A stretch of DNA of 64,000 nucleotides from an uncultured Thermoguttaceae bacterium (GTDB lineage: Bacteria; Planctomycetota; Planctomycetia; Pirellulales; Thermoguttaceae), in NCBI GenBank assembly GCA_938084835.1, contig CALKER010000017.1, positions 1 through 64,000 on the forward strand. The letters run 5' to 3'. Made by a program: the position numbers and the translations under genes. Position 1 is the stretch's first letter; each line of letters starts with the position of its first letter. Below, one piece after another: positions 57,189 to 64,000 of the stretch. The notes under the pieces are model-generated. The model was not told where the DNA came from. It searched no databases and saw nothing but the letters and a program-made list of their open reading frames with translations.

Positions 57189-58687
57189 GCCATGGCTCCA
57201 TAACTGCGGAAGCGTTTGCCTCTAGCGGGGTCCCTTTTGTGTTACCCGTTGCTAAAGAATCTTTTTCGAATCACTTGGAAAAAGCCTAAAAATGACAGCC
57301 GACACTAAGAGGACAAACCCCGCAACATCTTTGCGTGCGGAGTGCTCTAACTGCCCTCGTAGCCCCGAGTCACGTTTCGCCGCTAGTATATCCCTACTTT
57401 TCGCGCAAAGCAAACCAAAGACTGCTAGGTCTAAGCTCGACTCCTCCTAGGAAAATGATGAAACTTCTCGCGCGGCGGGCCGAGACCAAAATTTTTGGTC
57501 CCTACCCGTTTGTTTACACCGCCTAAATGAACTTAAGGCCACACAGCGCTATGTTCCGAGCGAGGCAGACTCGCTTCATACGCGCGGTCATGAGAGACCC
57601 CAGCCTGAGATCTTCAGTTAGCCCCCTTTAAACATCCTAACCCCACACCCGATGGTCGTTTCCAAACGGCCCGTGGTGATTCGTGTGCCGGAATTTGGCC
57701 GCCGGCGGTACCTACGAGCCAAAGGCCGAATCGGCGGGAATTCTCAAGGAAGAATAATCCTTTCGTCATTGCCGGCGCCCTCGCGGCTCTTTTTTATCCC
57801 AACCTTCGACAATCTCGATAGGAAACAACTTTAAATGACGTGAAATGATGCCCCCATCGACGTGGATCGGCTCGTTTATTCTGTGGGCCTTCTATAGCGC
57901 CATAGGCCGGAGTGGGAAAGCATTCGGCCGCAAACGGAGTATCGCCTAGGAGTCGATAATCCAATCCCACGCCAATCCCGGCATGTCGCGTAGTTGAGCT
58001 AAAGTCCTACTACCGAAACAAATTTCTTCAATTCTTAACTAATTGACAAAACAAAGTGAAGATTTAGAAGCGAGTGTTTCGTCTCTTTTCTCACAAAAAG
58101 TAGCTGGGAATGGCATTGCAAAATGGGACCCGTAAAACCGACCTCGGCAGGTTCGACGATTGCCAGTTAAAATGGCGAGAATGACTTAGATTCAAAAGAT
58201 CAAGGAAAAGGGGAAAATTCCTGCCATTATTTCCCAAAAGATTGTTGTGAATAGGCTTAAGCTCCGAGTGTCAAAGCGTTGTTCGGCACGAGTGGAATTC
58301 GTAGAGCGCAAAACACCGTTTCGCTGGATGCACAAAGCCTAGTTTGACCAACGACCTCGAACATAGCACAGGAAAGCAAGTAACACGTGACAGGATTCGT
58401 AAAGCAAGTTGCCCATAGGATTATGATGCGACTTAAGCAGGTTGCCACAACTGATTGGTATCTATCCCTGAAGGGTAGACCAATCCACCCAGTAGGTTGA
58501 CAAGTGGAAGTGTATTCGAGCATTGACAATGTTTTGCGATACCATCCGGCTTACACGGTTACTTGGAGGTAGTACTTTCACTCAGTCCCGGAAAATTACT
58601 AAGGGGGATCGCTAATATCTTTTCGGTTGGTGTTAAGAGGTTGAAGGAAATCGCCTTGTAAAGATGGCGGAGAAGTAGTTCTCACGG
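57189..58687. other. 1.5-kb gene-free stretch
   Basis: This lies between the leftward Gfo/Idh/MocA gene and the rightward DUF11 lipoprotein gene. No open frame is convincing. It includes a 17-bp near-palindrome GACCAAAATTTTTGGTC at 57484-57500 and a small hairpin AGCGAG/CTCGCT at 57559-57575. I recognise no known RNA. Confidence 0.45.
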
Positions 58688-61285
58688 ATGATGAGGCTTT
58701 TCCGAAGCCTTAGATGGGCCATCGTCGGGGCTGCCCTAAGCGCCTTAGGCTGGGGTTGCGCGCCATATCAGAATGCGACGGTGCCTCCGCCGGGTGTGGT
58801 GCTTGCCCCACCGGCTGCTCCAATGGTCCCGGTTACCCCCCCAATGCAAGCAGAACCGGTGGCCCCAATCGTCCGCGAAATTCCCCCTCCGATGCGCCTT
58901 CAAGACCGGGTAGCAATCCTGGTCCAGCCAGAAGAAACGATTGCCCCTATTCGCAGCGAAGTCATCCTCATAGCCAGCGTCCTCGGCTCAGACGGATACC
59001 TCCGCACCAACGAACCAGTGCATTGGCATTTGGACCCCAACGGTGTGGGACAAATTGTTGACGTATGTCCCGGGACAATCACCGATTGGCTTGTGGGCGA
59101 TTTCACAAGGCCACGCAAAGTTTCTAACAATTACGCCGTTACATCGACTTCTCGGCGTTACCTCCACCTCACGCGCGGAACAGTCAATCCGGACGACGAT
59201 GTGTCGATAATGGCTGGGCAGACATGGATCTCGGTAACCTCTGCGGTGGAAGGCACAAGCGTGATAACAGCTTTTGCCCCTGGAGTCCGCGATTGGAGTC
59301 GCCGGATTCAAACCGCAAAAGTTTATTGGGTGGACGCCGAATGGAGTAATCCGTCGCCGGCGATTGTCCCTGCCGGAAGTCCCCACCAACTCGTCACAAC
59401 ATTAACCCGGCAGTCTGACCGGGCTCCCCTGGCCGGATGGATCGTGCGATATTCGATCCGCAGCGGTCCGACGGCACGGTTTCTTCCCTCAGGAGCTTCA
59501 GCCACGGAGGTAACGACAAACGAGCTCGGACAAGCAGCCGTCGAAATAAGCCAAGATCAGCCGATTCCGGGAACGTCGCTCATCGCAATCGAGATCATCA
59601 ATCCCCAGGTTCTCGACAGCACAGGAAGACCGATAGTGGTAGGGCGGGCTACAACTCATGTGACTTGGTCTTCCCCGGGATTGAGCTTGCGAAAGATGGC
59701 ACCCGCCCAAGTCGCAGTAGGTGGTTCGTTGCAATACCGCATCGAGGTCGCCAATTTCGGTGACCTTCCAGCGGCAGATGTGGTAGTCACAGATCGGCTT
59801 CCGCCTGGTTTGACCTTTCAAAAGAGTATTCCCGAACCCACTGAACCTTTCGGCGTAGAGCGGCAGCTTAAATGGAGCTTGGGGGCTCTGGCCTCAAATG
59901 AGTCGCGGGTTATCGTGGTGGAATGCATCGCGGAGCGGGCCGGACGCATCGAAAATACGGCAACGGCCACCGGCCACGGCGGCCTCCAGGCGACAAGCAC
60001 TGCTGTCACAGAAGTTGGTGTGCCTACCCTCCAATTACGGCTCAGGGGCCCGGGTACAGCGCTTGTTGGGGATACCGTGAAATTTTCGATCGAATTAACA
60101 AACCGTGGCACCACACCTTTACCCGGATTAGTTTTGAGAGCTCGATTTGATACTGGTCTACGTCACGCGGCCGCTCCCAGCCCCATTGAGCGGGACCTTG
60201 GCCAGGCCCTCCAACCCGGGGAAACTCAGCAGATCGGCGTAGAGTTTGTGGCCGTTCAGTCGGGCCGACACTGTGTGGAAATCCAAGTGCTTAGCGGGAC
60301 AAGCGTGTTGGCCAGTTCGCAAGAGTGTGTACAGATTCAGCCCGCTGCAGGGCCAACTGCACCGGGACAGCCACCTGGCCAGGCGCCATCAGTTGGCCAA
60401 ATCACTCCAGGAACTGGGCTCATTCCCCCAACTCCGCTCCAATTGAGGGTGCTCGGTCCCCAGTTAGCACAAGTAGGGGAAATGGTGGAATTTGTGATCG
60501 AGCTGGCCAACTCGGGCACGAAGCCAGTGGAAGGAATTCAACTGAGCTGCAAGCTTGATCCGGAACTGGTGCCTAAGTTTGCAAGTGGGGGGTTTGAACC
60601 CCGTCGTCCGGGCGAACCTGTCGCGCCTTTTGTATGGCGACGAGATAGTATTGCAAGCAACCAAACAGTTCAGTATCGCCTCCAGTGTGTGGCACAGAAG
60701 TCCACGCCCAGTGCCTGTTTAACAGTAGAGGCGATGACCGCCGACGGGGCCCGCCTTTCCGAAAAGCGGTGCGTCACGCTGCAGGAAGGTCGGGGATCGT
60801 TGGGTCCCGAGCCATCTGGTGGGCTACCTCCCCCAGGGCCCACCGGCGTAATAGGATCCCTACAAACAGGCGCCGCCATACCCCCGCCAGCCACGGAGGC
60901 GAAAGATTCTCCAATCCAAGTTCGAGCACGGCTCCTCCGCGAGGAGGTGAGTGTCGGCCAGCGGACCACCCTCCTCGTACAATTGGTTAATACGGGGTCA
61001 GTACCAGTTACCCAAGTTCGCCTCCAGGTCCGGTTACCGCCCGAAGTACAGCGGATCAAATTCGGAACATTCGGGCCGCCGGGAGCCGAAGATCCTATGT
61101 TTCAAGATTCGCTCGTGCAATTTCCTGCATTGACACACATGGCCCCGGGATCTTCAGCAGAGTATCGCGTAGCTGTGCAAGCGCTGAAACCGGCCACTTG
61201 TGAGCTCCAAGTGGAAGTTAGCTTCGTAGGGCGAGCCACCCCACAAACGTTTAAGGTCCCCCTCGTTATCACTTCGGCTCCTTAG
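58688..61285 (+). CDS. DUF11/CARDB-repeat lipoprotein
   Basis: The 865-residue protein has a lipoprotein signal with lipobox LGWGC (Cys24), a Pro-rich spacer (30-68), a first region (about 70-330) with Ig-like strands, and then about four DUF11/CARDB-type Ig-like repeats. The first starts at 331 (GLSLRKMAPAQVAVGGSLQY, VANFGDLPAADVVVTDRLPPGL); later ones have QLRLRGPGTALVGDTVKFSI, LRVLGPQLAQVGEMVEFVI and VRARLLREEVSVGQRTTLLV. Pro/Gly-rich linkers separate the last two. Such proteins are conserved in planctomycetes and probably form part of the envelope; no enzyme activity is expected. ATG 58688 is followed by a second ATG; the SD is weak. Its stop overlaps a convergent small frame by 4 bp. Confidence 0.85.
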   Translation: MMRLFRSLRWAIVGAALSALGWGCAPYQNATVPPPGVVLAPPAAPMVPVTPPMQAEPVAPIVREIPPPMRLQDRVAILVQPEETIAPIRSEVILIASVLGSDGYLRTNEPVHWHLDPNGVGQIVDVCPGTITDWLVGDFTRPRKVSNNYAVTSTSRRYLHLTRGTVNPDDDVSIMAGQTWISVTSAVEGTSVITAFAPGVRDWSRRIQTAKVYWVDAEWSNPSPAIVPAGSPHQLVTTLTRQSDRAPLAGWIVRYSIRSGPTARFLPSGASATEVTTNELGQAAVEISQDQPIPGTSLIAIEIINPQVLDSTGRPIVVGRATTHVTWSSPGLSLRKMAPAQVAVGGSLQYRIEVANFGDLPAADVVVTDRLPPGLTFQKSIPEPTEPFGVERQLKWSLGALASNESRVIVVECIAERAGRIENTATATGHGGLQATSTAVTEVGVPTLQLRLRGPGTALVGDTVKFSIELTNRGTTPLPGLVLRARFDTGLRHAAAPSPIERDLGQALQPGETQQIGVEFVAVQSGRHCVEIQVLSGTSVLASSQECVQIQPAAGPTAPGQPPGQAPSVGQITPGTGLIPPTPLQLRVLGPQLAQVGEMVEFVIELANSGTKPVEGIQLSCKLDPELVPKFASGGFEPRRPGEPVAPFVWRRDSIASNQTVQYRLQCVAQKSTPSACLTVEAMTADGARLSEKRCVTLQEGRGSLGPEPSGGLPPPGPTGVIGSLQTGAAIPPPATEAKDSPIQVRARLLREEVSVGQRTTLLVQLVNTGSVPVTQVRLQVRLPPEVQRIKFGTFGPPGAEDPMFQDSLVQFPALTHMAPGSSAEYRVAVQALKPATCELQVEVSFVGRATPQTFKVPLVITSAP

Positions 61286-61551
61286 GGTGTCAGCATCGGT
61301 CGATCTTTTTGCGGGCTTACTAACGCTTGCCAATCTCGCCCAGGCGCTTCGGCGGCAGTCAAAAGGTCGATAGTGAAAAACTCCGGTTTGTCAAGTCCCT
61401 CTTGCTCTAGCGGGTAATAAATTTTCTGCGAAAAAGCGATCGGGGCCATCGCGAAGCACAGGATTCCCTCCCCGCCCCGACTGTCAAGTCGAATCAAAGC
61501 TCGCGTTGTCCCGTTGTCAAAAGATGATATCCGCATACCTCCGACTACCAC
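61282..61551 (-). CDS. Small hypothetical protein
   Basis: An 89-codon frame whose product reads like a real protein: MRISSFDNGTTRALIRLDS, then ILCFAMAPIAFSQKIYYPLE and FFTIDLLTAAEAPGRDWQAL. It has balanced composition and alternating hydrophobic residues. I recognise no family. The start is unclear: GTG 61551, or ATG 61536, which lies immediately after GGAGGT with no spacer. It converges on the DUF11 gene and the two stops overlap by 4 bp, similar to the cheX/DUF523 junction. Coding status is plausible rather than certain. Confidence 0.45.
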   Translation of the reverse strand: MVVGGMRISSFDNGTTRALIRLDSRGGEGILCFAMAPIAFSQKIYYPLEQEGLDKPEFFTIDLLTAAEAPGRDWQALVSPQKDRPMLTP

Positions 61552-61894
61552 GGCCCTAAGAAGCGGGGCGATTCGGCTTCCTTGGAAAATAGCATGTCAA
61601 TGTTTACCACCCTATGAACACCCTAGGACTAAACTTGAGAATGCTCCACAGCAAACGGGAGCTGGATCTTCTTGAGTTTAACGCAAGCTGTTTCCTAAGA
61701 TAGAGTTCTTACTGTACGAAGTGAAATCACCTCAGATCTGAAGTTCCGAAGAATCCGCGTCTCTGCACCAGGTGCTTTTTCCGGCATACTAAACGGGTGG
61801 GTGGTCAAGACTTCTAAATGACGATGGATTAATAGACTTGCTCAGGAATTAGCAGACTTGCAAGCGGCAATACCCGTTTGCCAGAACGAATCCG
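61552..61894. other. Gene-free stretch upstream of the phosphoesterase gene
   Basis: About 340 bases. A short repeat AGACTTGC occurs twice near 61834 and 61855. Nothing else stands out; it should carry the promoter of the gene at 61895. Confidence 0.4.
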
Positions 61895-62302
61895 ATGCCG
61901 CGGTTTGTCGTGCTAGAACATCAAACGTCAGCGGGTATCCATTGGGACTTCATGCTTGAAGAGCACGAACACCTGCGCACCTGGTCCTTACCGGCGGAGC
62001 CGAAACCACAAACACAATTACATGCCAACGAACTTGCCCCGCACCGCGCTATTTACCTCGAATACGAAGGCCCGATCTCTGCCGGCCGAGGAACTGTCAA
62101 GCAGTGGGACACCGGTCGATATCGCTTTTGTTCCCAAAGCCAGCCGGAAAAAGTTCGTATCCATATCTGGGGCAAAAAGCTTTCCGGCACGATAGAACTA
62201 CAAAAGATCGGGGAAAGTTCACCTCTTTGGCTTTTCCGCTGGCTTGAGCCTACAAATGTCCCCCCTCTCGCGGGAGAACCCTGCTGTGGGGCAGAAGAGT
62301 AG
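61895..62302 (+). CDS. Stand-alone LigD-type 3'-phosphoesterase domain protein
   Basis: The 135-residue protein is the phosphoesterase (PE) module found at the N-terminus of bacterial ligase D. It reads FVVLEHQTSAGIHWDFMLEE, LRTWSLPAEP, HRAIYLEYEGPI and GTVKQWDTGRY. The metal/active-site residues of the family (two His, an Asp, then a distant His) can be matched to His9, His16, Asp18 and His50. The PE module trims 3' ends during non-homologous end joining. Here it stands alone without ligase or polymerase domains, a known arrangement in some bacteria and archaea. No Ku gene is nearby. The SD before ATG 61895 is poor. Confidence 0.85.
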   Translation: MPRFVVLEHQTSAGIHWDFMLEEHEHLRTWSLPAEPKPQTQLHANELAPHRAIYLEYEGPISAGRGTVKQWDTGRYRFCSQSQPEKVRIHIWGKKLSGTIELQKIGESSPLWLFRWLEPTNVPPLAGEPCCGAEE

Positions 62303-62326
62303 AGCGCTTTTAAGGTCGCGGCCTCA

Positions 62327-62340
62327 GGCCACATGTGGCC
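62327..62340. repeat. 14-bp perfect palindrome between convergent genes
   Basis: GGCCACATGTGGCC lies midway between the convergent phosphoesterase gene (stop 62302) and the leftward gene ending at 62362. It could form a short hairpin in both transcripts, but no T-run follows. Confidence 0.5.
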
Positions 62341-62361
62341 AGGAAAATCGCGAGGCAGGAA

Positions 62362-63039
62362 CTACCGAACCTCCAGTTCCGCTAAGCGTCTGTAGTACTG
62401 GCGAATAAGCGGAGCGTAACGCGGAAGGAATTCCTCAGCCAAAGTTTCCGGGATCTGGGACCGCAGCCGATCCGGCAGCTGACCCCAGAGCCCCCGTAAG
62501 ACGGAACGAACTTCCTGCCAATGATCAACTGTTTGCTGAGTTTGCCCATCGTTCACCTCGCCGGAGGCAGGCGACTGAGCCTGCTCCGATGGCTTAGCCG
62601 ACTGAACATCCTGCTGTTGGGAACTGGCCTCCGGCTCAGGCATCGGCGACGTCGCGGGTGGGGGGGCCGAGGGTTGATTGTGCCTCAGAAGCTCGTCCAA
62701 ACGAGCGATAATTTGCTCCTGAACCGTGAGAGTCTTTTGCCAGTCTCTCTGCTCCATTAATCGCCCAGCCAACCTCATTTGAAAGAAAATATCGACAATG
62801 GCACTCATCTCCCCAGGTCTTTCGCTTGAGGAGACATGAGCCGGCAGGCTTCCCGAGAACACCGTCCCGTCCCGCTCAGCAGATTGGGAAACTTGACTGT
62901 ACACGAACTCCGAAGTACACATTAATATCCAGCCAGTATACACCATCAACGCCACGTGCCATTCAGTGCGGAGTCTCTGCCTCGATGCGATCCTTGTAGG
63001 GCACAGGGGTGGCATCCCGCCATGTGCCTTACCCACCAT
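62362..63039 (-). CDS. Exported or membrane-anchored protein with coiled-coil-like C-terminus
   Basis: The product of about 225 residues has an N-terminal hydrophobic segment (WHVALMVYTGWILMCTS) that may be a signal or anchor. A helical part follows (FFQMRLAGRLMEQRDWQKTL, QEQIIARLDELLRHN), then a Pro/Gln/Ser-rich linker, and a C-terminal helical part (LRGLWGQLPDRLRSQIPETL, FLPRYAPLIRQYYRRLAEL). I recognise no family by name. ATG 63039 is 19 bp after the upstream stop; ATG 63015 and frame extension to 63090 are alternatives. It appears to be translated after the large coiled-coil gene, so the pair probably works together in the envelope. Confidence 0.65.
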   Translation of the reverse strand: MVGKAHGGMPPLCPTRIASRQRLRTEWHVALMVYTGWILMCTSEFVYSQVSQSAERDGTVFSGSLPAHVSSSERPGEMSAIVDIFFQMRLAGRLMEQRDWQKTLTVQEQIIARLDELLRHNQPSAPPPATSPMPEPEASSQQQDVQSAKPSEQAQSPASGEVNDGQTQQTVDHWQEVRSVLRGLWGQLPDRLRSQIPETLAEEFLPRYAPLIRQYYRRLAELEVR

Positions 63040-63058
63040 GTTGTTGACGGTGCGAGGA

Positions 63059-64000
63059 TCATTTAAGGACACCGTTTGGAGCCTCCTCAATCTCTGGCGG
63101 AAATTGCAAGGTTGGAAAGGCCGCCGACTTCAAGAGTTCCAAGAATAACTCGGCCATCCGCTCCTGCTGTTGACGCAGATTTTCCGCTTGGAGTTGAACA
63201 CTTTCTGGCCAATTTTCGGCTGGACCGAAGCGTTCCACGAGGGCCACCGTTTCCGCGTGAACAGCTGCCTGTAAGTTGCGGATGAGGCGCAGCTCCACGA
63301 GGAAGTAGGGATTCCCTTCGGGAGATTCCTGATCGGAGGGAGTCCTTGCAACTTGCGAAGCGGACGGAGAGGAGGACTCCGCGGCAGCCTGGGTAGTGGT
63401 CTCCTCTGATGGAACCAACGAGGCCAGGACCGAGCGAAGTAACACGATAGCTCGCCGCTGTTCCTCTTGCGTTGCAGGACCAGTATCCCAACGCCGGAGG
63501 TTTTGTTCGGCCGTGGCCATTGCCTTGTGAACATCACGAAGCGTGATGCGTAGGAGAGCGGCCTCTGGCGGCACGAGCAGCGATGCGATCTCGCCGGCCA
63601 CCGCGCCCTGCTCCTCGGCCAGCTGAAGTAACAGGCGTTTTTCATTGCGCCCCAAGTTGCCAAGCCGCGCTAGGCGATCGTGAACACTAACCGTCTGCTC
63701 GGCAAGCGCATGCTGCGCCTTTTCCACCTGAATGAGCTTTTGAACGATCTGTCCCAGGAGTTCCGCTGCCGCAGCCAAAACTGGATCGGTTTGGCCTGAA
63801 TTGGCTTGCTGCCTCAGCTGATTGAGTAATTTCTCGGCCAATTCTGCCTGAGCGAGGGCCCCGCTCGGTTCGTCCCTCCTTGCGTGGGCGGCTGCTTCTG
63901 CCATCGATTGCTCAGCCTGGTTGAGCAAGTCTTCCCACACAGCTTGCGTCTCCGCTTGGAGACTATCCCGTAGTTGCGTCACCTTTTCCCGCAAGGAATC
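63059..64000 (-). CDS. Coiled-coil protein, 5'-truncated by the window end
   Basis: The frame is open to the right edge, so the N-terminus is missing; at least 313 residues are visible. They are almost wholly helical and rich in Gln, Glu, Ala and Leu (AEQSMAEAAAHARRDEPSGA, LLLQLAEEQGAVAGEIASLL, LQAENLRQQQERMAELFLEL), typical of long coiled coils, with a Ser/Thr-rich break near the middle. Conserved-type features such as RDVHKAMATAEQNLRRWDTG suggest the DUF4175-like helical proteins seen in planctomycete and proteobacterial membrane clusters, but this is uncertain. The 62362-63039 gene follows immediately. Confidence 0.7.
   Translation of the reverse strand, partial: DSLREKVTQLRDSLQAETQAVWEDLLNQAEQSMAEAAAHARRDEPSGALAQAELAEKLLNQLRQQANSGQTDPVLAAAAELLGQIVQKLIQVEKAQHALAEQTVSVHDRLARLGNLGRNEKRLLLQLAEEQGAVAGEIASLLVPPEAALLRITLRDVHKAMATAEQNLRRWDTGPATQEEQRRAIVLLRSVLASLVPSEETTTQAAAESSSPSASQVARTPSDQESPEGNPYFLVELRLIRNLQAAVHAETVALVERFGPAENWPESVQLQAENLRQQQERMAELFLELLKSAAFPTLQFPPEIEEAPNGVLK

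Noticed and set aside
57484..57500. GACCAAAATTTTTGGTC as a terminator
   Set aside because: The short stem is mostly A/T, sits about 300 bp upstream of the leftward gene's start and serves no gene end.

Overview
The window looks like chromosome of a planctomycete, most likely a Pirellulales-type organism; a thermophile such as Thermogutta is a guess I cannot test here. The evidence is two giant exported proteins carrying the planctomycete N-terminal motif (LEQRQLLS, LEDRSLLS), two Tat-exported Gfo/Idh/MocA dehydrogenases, a DUF1598-like protein, a TIGR03032/DUF4915 protein, many lipoproteins and secreted proteins, and long gene-free stretches between mostly single-gene units. No phage, IS element or CRISPR array was seen.

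Layout. 0-5 kb: a DUF1598-like exported protein with a clear terminator, then an FHA-GAF-sigma54 activator followed closely by comF. 5-11 kb: a GH5 glycosidase, an exported HEAT-repeat protein and a Gfo/Idh/MocA protein. 11-15 kb: an orphan CheY-like receiver and an orphan CheX phosphatase flank a DUF523-DUF1722 gene. 15-24 kb: a lipoprotein and a four-gene energy-transduction cluster: TPR protein, ExbB, ExbD, and a TonB-like transmembrane anchor (SxxxH motif, proline-rich linker) fused to a squalene-cyclase-like alpha/alpha domain. 24-30 kb: an S41 protease, a DUF2760 gene, an Hsp70 homologue and tRNA-Leu(UAG). 31-50 kb: a TIGR03032 protein, a 4660-residue giant protein and a 1099-residue companion. 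50-58 kb: an OprP-like porin, a Cys-rich exported protein, a HAD hydrolase, a secreted protein of unknown function and a second Gfo/Idh/MocA protein. 58-64 kb: a DUF11 lipoprotein, a stand-alone LigD-type phosphoesterase domain and two coiled-coil proteins.

The most striking object is the giant protein. Its roughly 60-residue repeat (core like VAMDADGDFVVVW) occurs about 35 times, and four Ig-like domains divide these into five sets of exactly seven. That is what five seven-bladed beta-propellers on a string would look like. A complete trypsin-like serine protease domain (His, Asp and Ser all present) sits between units four and five of the fourth set. The C-terminus changes to a different 46-residue repeat that is shared with the next gene, so the two products probably belong to one extracellular surface system.

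The second notable system is the TPR-ExbB-ExbD-(TonB-like/cyclase-like) cluster. The fused protein occupies the TonB position and has the TonB signature, but carries an unusual distal domain. Most functions are inferred from recognisable motifs; no database search was possible.
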